NCBI GenBank assembly: GCA_030694985.1
Contig: JAUYTV010000025.1
Span: 17,140-81,139, forward strand
Reading direction: 5' to 3'
Source: Methanoregula sp.
GTDB taxonomy: Archaea > Halobacteriota > Methanomicrobia > Methanomicrobiales > Methanospirillaceae
Length of the DNA stretch: 64,000 nucleotides
The position numbers and the translations under genes are program-made. Shown here piece after piece: positions 7,434 through 15,712 of the stretch. The stretch's first letter is position 1, and every line of letters starts with the position of its first letter. The notes under the pieces were generated by a model. That model did not search any database, was not told where the DNA came from, and was given only the letters and a program-made list of their open reading frames with translations.

Positions 7434-8111
7434 ATGATCAATACCCCACTGATCCGGTTTGCGGATGTCAGCAAAGTATACCACCTGGAAAGTGGCGACT
7501 TTACAGCGCTCGACCATATATCCCTTGACATACAGGATAACGAATTTATCGCGATCATGGGGCCGTCTGGTTCTGGTAAGTCGACAATGATGAACCAGCT
7601 CGGCATTCTTGATGTCCCGACATCGGGAGAGTTGTTTATTTCGGGAAGGGATGTGGCAAAAATTACCGCTCTTGAACGTACGCATATGCGCAGGGATACG
7701 ATCGGGTATATCTTTCAGAATTTTTACTTGATCCCCCTGCTTTCTGCATATGAGAACGTGGAATACCCGCTTATCCTGAAGCACAAGAAACGGGATGAGT
7801 CCGGTAAAGCCACCGCCATGCTCAAAGCCGTGGGATTTGATGAGGCTTTGAGTGCCCACCGTCCCACCCAGCTCTCCGGAGGTCAGCAGCAGCGCGTGGC
7901 TATTGCCCGGGCCCTGGTCAATGACCCGAAGATCCTGCTCTGCGATGAACCGACCGGCAATCTTGACCGAAAGACAGGGTTCCAGATCATGGATATTCTG
8001 TGCGGTCTTCACAGTGAAGGAAAGACGGTCATCATTGTCACCCATGATCCGAAGATCGCGGAATATGCAGACCGGACAATCACTCTTGAAGACGGGAGGA
8101 TCGCTGCATGA
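7434..8111 (+). CDS. ABC transporter ATP-binding protein, MacB/LolD type
   Basis: This is the ATPase of a type VII (MacB/LolCDE-like) ABC system, 225 residues. It has Walker A GPSGSGKST, a Q-loop FQNFYLIPLLSAYENVEYPL, signature LSGGQQQRVAIARAL, Walker B ILLCDEPTGNLD and the H-loop VTHDP. The start at 7434 (MINTPLIRF) follows the CARDB stop by 11 bp; longer versions run back into that gene. It overlaps the permease gene by 4 bp (ATGA), so the three genes form an operon. MacB-type systems move substrates out of the membrane or transmit force rather than translocate through a channel. The substrate is unknown. Confidence 0.92.
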   Translation: MINTPLIRFADVSKVYHLESGDFTALDHISLDIQDNEFIAIMGPSGSGKSTMMNQLGILDVPTSGELFISGRDVAKITALERTHMRRDTIGYIFQNFYLIPLLSAYENVEYPLILKHKKRDESGKATAMLKAVGFDEALSAHRPTQLSGGQQQRVAIARALVNDPKILLCDEPTGNLDRKTGFQIMDILCGLHSEGKTVIIVTHDPKIAEYADRTITLEDGRIAA

Positions 8112-9316
8112 AAGATATTTTCTTTGATCTCTCAGTCAGGAGCGTCCGACTGAATCTCATGCGTTCTATCCTGGCCTCGATTGGCATCGTGATCGGCGTT
8201 GTCGCGATCTCTTCAATGGGGATGCTCGGGACCAATATGCAGCTCCAGGTAAAAGACCAGCTCTCTGCGGGTGCAGATACGATCGTCATCACCGCAGATG
8301 CGGTCCGGATGGGTCCGACGGGTTCCAGTTCCTCTTCATCATCATCAGCAACGGGGATAACAAAAACGCAGCTTAATAAGATCAAACTGGCTGCAGGATT
8401 GACAAGTAAGCTGGTTCCGGTATATTCGACAACCACCCAGTTCACGCTGGCATCCACTCCCGGCAGGAGCACTGTTTACGGGCTCAATCCGGATGACATT
8501 ACAAAGTTCCTCACGATATCGAACGGGACAAATATTGGCGGCATAAATGATGCCCTTGTGGGAGCCACTTTTGCCACCAACTTCGATTTAAAGATTGGCA
8601 ACAGGATCAGGATCGGGCAGGATACCGACACGTCCCGTCCCGTGCTCAGGATTGTCGGGATCCTCGCTGCACGGGGGATGTCTTCGGACAACGTGAATAC
8701 TGATAATGCGATCATCGTATCCGATGACTGGTATACGAACCAGTACGGCGGAAAGGACGTATATAAACAAGTGAACGTGATTGTCAAGGATATTAACACA
8801 ATCCCTGATGTGAAAACGGCAATTGACACGAAATTGAACACCGATCAAAAGAAACCTGCGGTGAGGATTTCTGATGCCAGTTCCCGGCTTTCCGGTATTA
8901 CGTCTTCCCTGTCAGCGATAACCACATTTATCCTTGCGATCGGGGGCATCTCGCTCCTTGTCGCTGCCACGAGCATCTTCAACGTGATGATGATGTCGGT
9001 GAATGAGCGGATTCAGGAGATCGGGATCCTTCTATCCATCGGTACCGAGAAAGGAGAAGTACGCAGGATGTTCCTTTATGAAGCAGTCATTCTTGGGATA
9101 CTGGGTGCAGGTATTGGTGGAATAAGCAGCCTCATCATCGGATATTCGGTAGTGAGCTACATGATCGGCACGACAAAGTACTTCTTCCTCCCAGAAAGTA
9201 TCATGTATATCCCCATGGGTATGGCAATTGGTCTTATGGTCTGTATCCTATCTGGTCTCTACCCTGCCTGGAAGGCATCCAACATGGACCCGATCGATGC
9301 GTTGAGATCGGAGTAA
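8108..9316 (+). CDS. MacB/FtsX-type ABC transporter permease
   Basis: This 402-residue permease has the MacB layout: an N-terminal membrane helix (about residues 18-40), a large extracellular domain (about 41-270) and three C-terminal membrane helices with the FtsX motif (TTFILAIGGISLLVAATSIF, then NVMMMSVNERIQEIGILLSI). A Ser-rich stretch (TGSSSSSSSSATG) sits early in the external domain. The C-terminus ends with YPAWKASNMDPIDALRSE, a family hallmark. It is the last gene of the operon. The second operon at 33493 encodes an equivalent permease with a different ectodomain sequence. Confidence 0.92.
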   Translation: MKDIFFDLSVRSVRLNLMRSILASIGIVIGVVAISSMGMLGTNMQLQVKDQLSAGADTIVITADAVRMGPTGSSSSSSSSATGITKTQLNKIKLAAGLTSKLVPVYSTTTQFTLASTPGRSTVYGLNPDDITKFLTISNGTNIGGINDALVGATFATNFDLKIGNRIRIGQDTDTSRPVLRIVGILAARGMSSDNVNTDNAIIVSDDWYTNQYGGKDVYKQVNVIVKDINTIPDVKTAIDTKLNTDQKKPAVRISDASSRLSGITSSLSAITTFILAIGGISLLVAATSIFNVMMMSVNERIQEIGILLSIGTEKGEVRRMFLYEAVILGILGAGIGGISSLIIGYSVVSYMIGTTKYFFLPESIMYIPMGMAIGLMVCILSGLYPAWKASNMDPIDALRSE

Positions 9317-9454
9317 ATCTGAAAAACATCCCCCAACGCAGAACGGTTACTGGAAAAAGGTACGATCCACCCGTTGACTAGGAATGAATGGGAACAAAAA
9401 AAATTTGTTGAGCCGGAATGAAAAAAGCAGGATTTGGAAATAAACTGAAATATC

Positions 9455-9856
9455 TTATCTCTTTTTTGTCCTCTTCTTTGGCTCATCTTTTGCCATTGAC
9501 ATGAGATCGATAATATAGGAGCCTTCTTTTCCCACGCTCACGATCCGCTCATCGCTTTTGGCCATCTTCTCTAAATTGAGCTCGTATGAGCCGGGTGAAA
9601 CAATCCTTATGGTCTCGACCCGGTCATACATCTCCACTTCCTTTTTCCGGGTTGTGGGTTGCTCGACAATCTCAAGCACCTCTTCATGGGACTCATCAGC
9701 GATCTCTTCTATGGACTTTTCTTCAAGCACATCCTTGTTGATCTCTGCTTCTTTGACATAGAGGAACTTTTTGCCGCCGCAGCTTGCGCACCCTCTTAAG
9801 ATTTCGGTTGAACCGTCCTTGTATTCCCGCCCGCATTTCGTACACTTGTGCGGCAT
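9455..9856 (-). CDS. OapC/ArvC-like zinc-ribbon protein (DUF2072)
   Basis: This protein of 133 residues starts with a zinc ribbon, CTKCGREYKDG then GCASCGGKKF, continues with an acidic low-complexity middle (EEIADESHEEVLEIVEQ) and ends with VEMYDRVETIRIVSPGSYEL and a basic tail KKRTKKR. This matches the archaeal family found next to Era-like GTPases. I chose the ATG at 9856 because GGGTGA, a fair ribosome binding site, lies just upstream; an alternative GTG at 9865 overlaps the GTPase stop. In many archaea a DUF2073 gene sits between these two, but it is absent here. The molecular role is not established. Confidence 0.78.
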   Translation of the reverse strand: MPHKCTKCGREYKDGSTEILRGCASCGGKKFLYVKEAEINKDVLEEKSIEEIADESHEEVLEIVEQPTTRKKEVEMYDRVETIRIVSPGSYELNLEKMAKSDERIVSVGKEGSYIIDLMSMAKDEPKKRTKKR

Positions 9857-9861
9857 GGTAT

Positions 9862-10515
9862 TCACCCGAAGTATTCGAGCATGGTTTCGTAGAGATCCTC
9901 AACGTTCCTGCCTTCAAGACCTGAGATGGCGACAACCGGGTGCTGTGGGAACGCGCTGCGTATACGTGCCGGTGCGGCATCGGACAGATCGATCTTGTTT
10001 GCAACAATAATTACCGGGAGATTCCGGCTCTCGATGATCCCGATCATCATGATGTTCACCTGCATGAACGGATCGAGTGTTGAGTCGAGCATGTAGATCA
10101 CACCATCGATATCCTCGCGCAGCCAGTGCATGGCTTCTGCAACACCCTCGGTGGCTTCCCTTGCGCGGATGATCGCTTCATCCTTCTCCATGCCAAACTC
10201 TAAAAATTCGTGGTAATCGATCTTGGTAGTGACGCCAGGCGTATCTACGATATCCATTGTTACTGTGCTGCCGTTTGCACCCGAAATGATGATGTCTTCT
10301 TTCTTTCTGGCCCTGCGGGTTTCGTGGGGGATCTCGCTCACCGGACCAACCGCATCGCCGGTCCAGTCCCGGGCAATGCGGTTTGCCAGCGTGGTCTTTC
10401 CCGCATTGGGTGGGCCGTAAATACCGATCCGTGTCCGTTTCTTCTTGAAAAATGAGTTGAGGAAATTGGAAAATTTCTTCTTTACCGTACCAAACGTCTG
10501 AAAGAATATTTTCAC
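9862..10515 (-). CDS. Era-like GTP-binding protein
   Basis: This 217-residue P-loop GTPase has G1 GPPNAGKTT, G3 DTPGV, G4 ANKID and a G5-like SGLEG. The N-terminus is short and basic (VKKKFSNFLNSFFKKKRTR), possibly membrane- or nucleic-acid-contacting. It belongs to the archaeal Era-like family that is encoded with the zinc-ribbon protein immediately downstream, with the two genes separated by 5 bp or overlapping by 4, depending on the start. The family's cellular role is unsettled. A plausible A/T-rich promoter lies in the divergent gap toward the CBS cluster. Confidence 0.88.
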   Translation of the reverse strand: MKIFFQTFGTVKKKFSNFLNSFFKKKRTRIGIYGPPNAGKTTLANRIARDWTGDAVGPVSEIPHETRRARKKEDIIISGANGSTVTMDIVDTPGVTTKIDYHEFLEFGMEKDEAIIRAREATEGVAEAMHWLREDIDGVIYMLDSTLDPFMQVNIMMIGIIESRNLPVIIVANKIDLSDAAPARIRSAFPQHPVVAISGLEGRNVEDLYETMLEYFG

Positions 10516-10713
10516 TCTACACCTCGTTGGTTACGCATCGTACTTGTGTACAAATAATTCACCATGATTCGTTAGTAGTGTATAGAATACGCAGTTTATT
10601 AGGTTTCTCGTATTTTGTAGATGCAGGGTCGTCGCAGGATATCTTTGTAACCTCTGTTTCTGATAAGTCCTGCTATTACTGCCGTGCATTTCGGTCTGCC
10701 TCTGCCAAATTGT

Positions 10714-10722
10714 ATTTATACA
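10714..10722 (+). promoter_or_regulatory. TATA box of the CBS cluster
   Basis: ATTTATACA lies about 70 bp upstream of the first CBS gene, placing the start of transcription near 10745. A strong AAGGAGGTGA ribosome binding site precedes the ATG at 10785. Confidence 0.6.
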
Positions 10723-10784
10723 AGGGGATGGGAGTATGCTAATTGTAAAAACATCAGAACAAAACGCACCCAAGGAGGTGACTC

Positions 10785-11351
10785 ATGAAAAAGACAACCG
10801 ACACAATCCGGTTTGAAACCCGCGTCCCCATCGGGGAAGTGATGACACGCAATCCGACTATGATAGGCATTGAAGCTACGGTAGCAAAGGCTGCCAAGGT
10901 GATGTGCCAGGAAGGAGTCGGCAGCGTAATCGTTCTCGATCATAACAAGCCTATTGGCATTGTTACCGAGGAAGACATCAACTGCAAGGTGGTGGCAAAG
11001 GATCTCAAACCAAGCAAAGTACACGTGAATGAAATCATGAGCACGCCACTCATTACGGTGAGTGCGGATAGAACATCTGGCGATGCCGCCCATATGATGG
11101 TCAAGAATAAGGTAAGGAGACTGCCCGTTGTGGATGAACACCAAAAAGTGATCGGCATTGTTACCGTCCGGGATCTCCTTTCCGTATCAACCGAACTCAA
11201 TGATCTGCTGGAGGATCTCATAGTGATCAACCGCGAGGAGATGATTGAGCAGGGAGTATGCGACCGCTGCAACCAGATGTCTGATGACCTTAAGCGGGTG
11301 GATGGCGTAATGGTCTGTCCCGGCTGCCGCGACGAGGACAAAATCACATGA
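10785..11351 (+). CDS. CBS-pair protein with C-terminal zinc ribbon
   Basis: This 188-residue protein has two CBS domains: IGEVMTRNPTMIGIEATVAK through KPIGIVTEEDI, and VNEIMSTPLITVSADRT through KVIGIVTVRDLL. A C-terminal ribbon follows with CDRCNQMSDD and CPGCRDE. CBS pairs bind adenosyl nucleotides (AMP, ATP, SAM) or metals and regulate partner proteins. It is the first of five successive CBS genes and has the strongest Shine-Dalgarno sequence of the group. It overlaps the next gene by 4 bp. No enzyme domain is attached, so its target is unknown. Confidence 0.9.
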   Translation: MKKTTDTIRFETRVPIGEVMTRNPTMIGIEATVAKAAKVMCQEGVGSVIVLDHNKPIGIVTEEDINCKVVAKDLKPSKVHVNEIMSTPLITVSADRTSGDAAHMMVKNKVRRLPVVDEHQKVIGIVTVRDLLSVSTELNDLLEDLIVINREEMIEQGVCDRCNQMSDDLKRVDGVMVCPGCRDEDKIT

Positions 11352-11693
11352 AAACAGCACAGGATTTCATATTAGAGATTCCTGTGCTGAAAAACAGTGA
11401 CCAGATAACAAAGGCACGGCAGATCCTCAGGGATGGCCGCTATCGGGAAGTCTATGTCATGGACGGGAAAAATCCCCTCCTTGGCTATATCGATCTCACG
11501 GACGGGTTGCGGGTGACTGCAACGAAATCGAATGTGACGGTTGAGGGATTTGTTAAGGATGCACCGATGGCAAATCCAGAAGACTCAAGCATCCATACGG
11601 ATAGTGTTGCGGTGATTGATTCTGCAAAGCATATGCAGGGAAGCGCTTGTCGGGATTGTTGACCGGCACGACGTCTTTGCTGCACTTGCGTGA
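11348..11693 (+). pseudogene. Frameshifted CBS-domain gene
   Basis: The first frame (11348-11662) encodes the start of a CBS protein, MKTAQDFILEIPVLKNSDQI, with KNPLLGYIDLTDGL as the end of the first domain. It stops prematurely after HMQGSACRDC. Shifting frame at the GGG run near 11638-11640 restores a typical CBS ending, EALVGIVDRHDVFAALA, up to a TGA at 11691-11693. One extra G therefore explains the break, whether real or a sequencing error. The frame reads on past the TGA for about ten codons. It lies between two intact CBS genes and overlaps the first by 4 bp, so it was part of the operon. Confidence 0.75.
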
Positions 11694-11792
11694 ACCGCGC
11701 TTATCCGCAGGATCAATGTTGAAGGATAGATCTGGAAAAAATGTCCAGGATGAATTAATAACGTGGGTCTTTTTGGCCCGCATGAGGTGAGA

Positions 11793-12734
11793 ATGCACCA
11801 GAACAATCGGGGCATCAAACAGGGCGATCGGCTCTTAAAGATGCAGGGAAAACTCGACCGCGGGCCGGTTGAGTTTAAAACACATATTTCAGAGCAGGAA
11901 GGCGAGATCATGGCGATCGCAACGCGCGACGTCATTTCAGTACCCCCTACTACGAGTATTATCGGGGCCGTAGAACAGATGACCAAGTGCGGCTTTAGGC
12001 GACTTCCCGTTACTGATGCCGGTACAAAGAAGTTGCGGGGAATTGTCACTTCCGGTGATGTGATCAATTTCATGGGCGGGGGTGACAAGTACAAGCTCGT
12101 ACAGGTCAGACATGGCGGCAACCTGCTCGCTGCGGTGAATGAAAATGTCCGCACCATTATGACGCAGCAGACTGTCACGCTCAGGCACGATGCAACCATC
12201 CGCGATGCAGTCAAAGTGATTGTTGAAAAAAAGATCGGGGGACTTCCCATTGTTGACAATGACGGGGTGCTTGAGGGAATTGTGACCGAACGGGATGTGA
12301 TGCGGGTGCTGGGGGCGCAGCAGAGCAGGCTCAAAGTTAAAGACGTGATGAGCACGTCCCTGCGGGTGATTGCACCTGACTGCCCGATAGAAACTGCCGC
12401 CCGGGAGATGACAAAATGCCGGTTCCGCAGGTTACCTTTAGTGAGCGATGATGTAGTGTATGGGATCGTGACGGCAACCGATCTGATGTGCTATCTAGGC
12501 AGCAGGGATGTCTTTTCGCGACTGACTACCGGAAATGTTTCGGAAGTTATGGGATTGCCCGTCCGGACCCTTATAGCAGGGAATCTCTTCACAACAACTC
12601 CGGACCGGAGCATAAACGAGGCAGCCTGCGAGATGCTCGAAAAGAACATCGGGGCACTGCCGGTTATTGAAGATTCCCGCCTGATCGGGCTTGTAACGGA
12701 ATTCGATCTGGTCCGGGCATTTGCGAGGGGATGA
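11793..12734 (+). CDS. Protein with four CBS domains
   Basis: This is a protein of about 313 residues made of two CBS pairs after a short N-terminal lead (MHQNNRGIKQGDRLLKMQGK). The domains carry signatures such as KLRGIVTSGDVI, VLEGIVTERDVMRVL, VVYGIVTATDLMCYL and RLIGLVTEFDLVRAF. I chose the ATG at 11793 because GAGGTGAGA lies directly upstream; a frame from 11763 lacks such a site. It overlaps the next CBS gene by 4 bp. It probably senses nucleotides or another small ligand; no output domain is fused. Confidence 0.9.
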   Translation: MHQNNRGIKQGDRLLKMQGKLDRGPVEFKTHISEQEGEIMAIATRDVISVPPTTSIIGAVEQMTKCGFRRLPVTDAGTKKLRGIVTSGDVINFMGGGDKYKLVQVRHGGNLLAAVNENVRTIMTQQTVTLRHDATIRDAVKVIVEKKIGGLPIVDNDGVLEGIVTERDVMRVLGAQQSRLKVKDVMSTSLRVIAPDCPIETAAREMTKCRFRRLPLVSDDVVYGIVTATDLMCYLGSRDVFSRLTTGNVSEVMGLPVRTLIAGNLFTTTPDRSINEAACEMLEKNIGALPVIEDSRLIGLVTEFDLVRAFARG

Positions 12735-13579
12735 TTACCATGTTCGCACGTGACATAATGACCGCACCGGTCTTTTTTGTCTCTCCGGACGCAACCGTAG
12801 CACATGCCCGGAACCTGATGGTGAGGCATAAGATATCACGCATCCTGGTCATGGAAGAACAGAAACTGGCAGGAATCCTTACAAAAAAGGATATTGCCTA
12901 TCGCCTGAAACAAGGCGAACCGGCATGGAGGCGGCGCCCGCTCGACCGGATCCCGGTGGGTGCGCTTGCCACAGAAAACCCCGTGACTGTTGATCCCAAT
13001 ACGGGGGTCCAGAAGATTGCAAAGATGTTTGCCGAGAAGAACATCAGCAGCGTCCCGGTGGTTGAAGGAGGATGTGTAATCGGGATTATCACCAAGACCG
13101 ATCTGATGAAATCCGTCTTTGTCCGGGGCCTGAGCCTCCCGGTCAGGGACGTGATGGAGGATGTGGTGACGGTCAACTGCTACCATTCGCTCGATCATGT
13201 GATCAGCGTGATGCGTGAACGCAATGACAAGGTGCTGGTGATGGATGATGATGGCCAGCCTGCCGGAATTATCACTGAAACGAACCTTGCATTCTATGAA
13301 GATGAGCCTAAATTATCAGGTGTGGTTGGAAAAGACGTAGCCATAATGAGACGTGAAAAGGCAGACGGGGCACGGAGCACAAGCTCGCTCATGGTTGCTT
13401 TAGTTGTTGCACAAGACGTGATGACAAGTCCTGTTATTACGGTACCTGCAAAAACCCTGCTCCCCGAAGCTATCGCACTGATGGACAGACATCATGTCAA
13501 CAGCCTTGTTGTCATGGAGAACAGCACGATTTCCGGAATTATAAAACGCGACGATATCATAAAGGAAGTGGCGAAATGA
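12731..13579 (+). CDS. Protein with four CBS domains
   Basis: This 282-residue protein contains four CBS repeats: MFARDIMTAPVFFVSPDATV, then VGALATENPVTVDPNTGVQK, then VRDVMEDVVTVNCYHSLDHV, then AQDVMTSPVITVPAKTLLPE, each ending in a G(I/V)IT or GIIKRDD strand. The start at 12731 overlaps the preceding stop as ATGA; an ATG nine bases later is an equal alternative. A linker of about 30 charged residues separates the last domain. It belongs to the same operon as its neighbours and likely arose by tandem duplication. Confidence 0.9.
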   Translation: MITMFARDIMTAPVFFVSPDATVAHARNLMVRHKISRILVMEEQKLAGILTKKDIAYRLKQGEPAWRRRPLDRIPVGALATENPVTVDPNTGVQKIAKMFAEKNISSVPVVEGGCVIGIITKTDLMKSVFVRGLSLPVRDVMEDVVTVNCYHSLDHVISVMRERNDKVLVMDDDGQPAGIITETNLAFYEDEPKLSGVVGKDVAIMRREKADGARSTSSLMVALVVAQDVMTSPVITVPAKTLLPEAIALMDRHHVNSLVVMENSTISGIIKRDDIIKEVAK

Positions 13580-14352
13580 CAAAAGAAGTTTTTATCAAAG
13601 ATGTAATGGTAAAACCGACTACCATAGCCAAATCGGCAAAGATCACCGAAGCGCTCGATAAGATGCTATCAGAAGGCATCGACCCGCTGATAGCGGTAAA
13701 TAATAATTCTGTAATTGGCACCGTGTCAAGACAGGCAATCGCAGAGAAGCTGGGGAGTAAACAGAATGCCGATCTTGCCCCTGCTGCCATCCATGTAGCC
13801 AGTGTAGTTGAGGAAGACTTCACCAGCGTCTACCCGGATGAGAACATCAACATACTCATCCCGCTGCTCCAGCGCTACAAGCTGGTGGTAGTGTATGACG
13901 GGGAACACAACCTCATTGGTCAGGTAAGTGCAGTTGACCTGCTAAAAAAGGTCAGGCCTGAGAATGTTATGGATGAGGTGGTGGAAAAGGCAGTCACAAT
14001 CGAAGCAAACGAACGGGTTGTCCACCTGAGGCGCCGGATGCTTGACGATAATATCACCCGGTTTATTGTCACAGAGCACGAGAAGTTCACCGGTATCGTG
14101 ACAGAAACGGATGTGGCAATAGCAATGCGAAAGTTCCGCGAATCGGTTGGCGACAAGCACCAGGATCACCGGATCCGGAACCTTCTTGTCAAGGATATCA
14201 TGAGTGCACCGCTCCTGTCAGTGGAACGCACAGCCAACGTTTCAGGAGTTATCGATACGATGGTAAAAAAGAACATCAGTTCGATTGCGGTGATGGACAA
14301 GAGCAAGCTCTTCGGTATCATCACCCGAAGCTCGCTTGTAAATGCGATGTAG
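13576..14352 (+). CDS. Protein with four CBS domains
   Basis: This 258-residue protein is the last of the CBS series. Repeats include VFIKDVMVKPTTIAKSAKIT, VVEEDFTSVYPDENINILIP, VMDEVVEKAVTIEANERVVH and VKDIMSAPLLSVERTANVSG, ending with KLFGIITRSSLVNAM. It overlaps the preceding gene by 4 bp. The second repeat is weak. An IS630-type transposase begins 70 bp after its stop, so the insertion left the gene intact but may have cut off downstream members of the operon. Confidence 0.9.
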   Translation: MTKEVFIKDVMVKPTTIAKSAKITEALDKMLSEGIDPLIAVNNNSVIGTVSRQAIAEKLGSKQNADLAPAAIHVASVVEEDFTSVYPDENINILIPLLQRYKLVVVYDGEHNLIGQVSAVDLLKKVRPENVMDEVVEKAVTIEANERVVHLRRRMLDDNITRFIVTEHEKFTGIVTETDVAIAMRKFRESVGDKHQDHRIRNLLVKDIMSAPLLSVERTANVSGVIDTMVKKNISSIAVMDKSKLFGIITRSSLVNAM

Positions 14353-14422
14353 TGGTCTCCGACAATTAAATATATAAATATTATCCGGAAGTACTTTATC
14401 TAAGTACGATCTATAAAAATTA

Positions 14423-14920
14423 ATGAAGAGTCGTTATGAGGTAAAACTAACGGAGGATGAGCGGGAAATCCTAACTGGGATAGTGAAACGAGGGAAAGGT
14501 CCGGCGTATCGGATAAAACATGCACATATCCTTCTGCATGCCGATGCGGGGAAAGAAGAGTCCGAAAAGAGAGATGATGAAATTGCTGGATTATTACATT
14601 GCCACAGTCAGACGGTATTCAATATCAGAAAGAAGTATTGTGAAAAAGGATTAACAGCAGTGCTTGAGAGAAAACAACGTGAATCCCCTCCAATACCCAG
14701 AAAACTGGATGGAGATAAAGAAGCCCGCCTTATTACTATAGCATGCAGTCAACCTCCAGAAGGGTATGCCCGTTGGACTCTTGATCTTCTCGCCGATAAA
14801 ATGGTTGAGTTAAAAATAGTCGATGCGATTTCAGGAAAAACACTTGGTCGCGTTTTAAAAAAACGAGTTAAAACCTCACCAGCGGCAATGCTGGGTTATT
14901 CCCCCGCAGCAAAACGCTGA
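14423..14920 (+). CDS. IS630 transposase, N-terminal frame
   Basis: This frame of 165 codons encodes the helix-turn-helix part of the transposase: LTEDEREILTGIVKRGKGPA, then RDDEIAGLLHCHSQTVFNIR as a DNA-binding unit, then the linker with LERKQRESPPIPRKL. Reading in the +1 frame after the A7 run at about 14857-14863 continues as KNELKPHQRQCWVIPPQQ and joins the next frame without a stop. The part after the run in the original frame (RVKTSPAAMLGYSPAAKR) is therefore out-of-frame translation. Either the gene has a one-base insertion or slippage at the A run makes the full protein. Confidence 0.8.
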   Translation: MKSRYEVKLTEDEREILTGIVKRGKGPAYRIKHAHILLHADAGKEESEKRDDEIAGLLHCHSQTVFNIRKKYCEKGLTAVLERKQRESPPIPRKLDGDKEARLITIACSQPPEGYARWTLDLLADKMVELKIVDAISGKTLGRVLKKRVKTSPAAMLGYSPAAKR

Positions 14921-14933
14921 ATTTGTTGCTCAC

Positions 14934-15554
14934 ATGGAGGATATCCTGGATCTCTATCACCGACCCTATGATCCAGAAATTCCTCTGATTTGTATGGATG
15001 AAAAACCGGTCCAGTTACTCGGAGACTCCCGAGAATCTTTGCCAGCAACTCCTCAGTATCCTCCTCGATATGATTATGAATATACAAGAAATGGAACTGC
15101 TTCGATATTCCTCTTCAATGAACCTCTGATCGGATGGAGAAAAGTCAATCCCCGGAAGCACAGAACAAAAGTTGACTGGGCTCACGAAGTCAGGGAATTA
15201 TTGGAGATTGATTACCCGGACGCCAGAAAAATAATTCTCGTTTGTGATAACCTGAATACTCACACTATCGGAGCATTTTATGCTGCGTTTCCCCCAGAGG
15301 AAGCTTCAAAACTTGTCAAACGTCTGGAGATTCATCATACTCCCAAACATGGGAGCTGGCTCAACATCGCTGAAATCGAATTGAGCGCTTTATACCGACA
15401 ATGTCTTGATCGAAGATTGGATGATCTGGATTTGCTTGTGAAGGAAACAAAAAAGTGGGAAACCTCCAGAAATCACAACCAGAAACCGGTCGATTGGCAA
15501 TTTACTTCGGAAAATGCAAGGATCAAATTGAAACGATTGTACCCACAATTTTAA
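14934..15554 (+). CDS. IS630 transposase, catalytic DDE frame
   Basis: This frame of 206 codons encodes the RNase-H-fold core. The DDE triad is visible: Asp in ICMDEKPVQLLGD, Asp in ILVCDNLNTHTIG and Glu in HGSWLNIAEIELS. The frame is open from well before the ATG at 14934, as expected for a domain translated as part of a longer protein. All catalytic residues are kept, so the element could still be active if the frame break is bridged. Confidence 0.85.
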   Translation: MEDILDLYHRPYDPEIPLICMDEKPVQLLGDSRESLPATPQYPPRYDYEYTRNGTASIFLFNEPLIGWRKVNPRKHRTKVDWAHEVRELLEIDYPDARKIILVCDNLNTHTIGAFYAAFPPEEASKLVKRLEIHHTPKHGSWLNIAEIELSALYRQCLDRRLDDLDLLVKETKKWETSRNHNQKPVDWQFTSENARIKLKRLYPQF

Positions 15555-15712
15555 GTGTCTCTCTCCAGTAGGGTAACTTTCCATTCTTTTTTGGATTTTT
15601 TGGTTTAGTTAACCCCATGTTTTCGGTTTTTTAAAGAGGCATTAGTCCCCGTCCAAAACCGTCACGTGTATGTAGCTATCCTGCCAATAACCGTAACAGG
15701 AGATAAGGGAAG

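Larger units (their letters stand above)
14423..15554 (+). mobile_element. IS630-type insertion sequence, transposase in two frames
   Basis: The element carries two consecutive frames that together make one DDE transposase of the IS630/Tc1 superfamily. Upstream, an A/T-rich promoter region (AAATATATAAATATT, about 14378-14392) drives it. I searched both flanks for terminal inverted repeats and a TA duplication and could not define the ends, so the span given is only the coding part. The downstream frame is in +1 (or -2) relation to the first, and the join falls at a run of seven A. Confidence 0.85.

Noticed and set aside
14353..14422. Terminal inverted repeat of the IS630 element
   Set aside because: I compared both flanks (14353-14422 and 15555-15620) by eye and found no convincing inverted pair or TA duplication, so element ends are not claimed.
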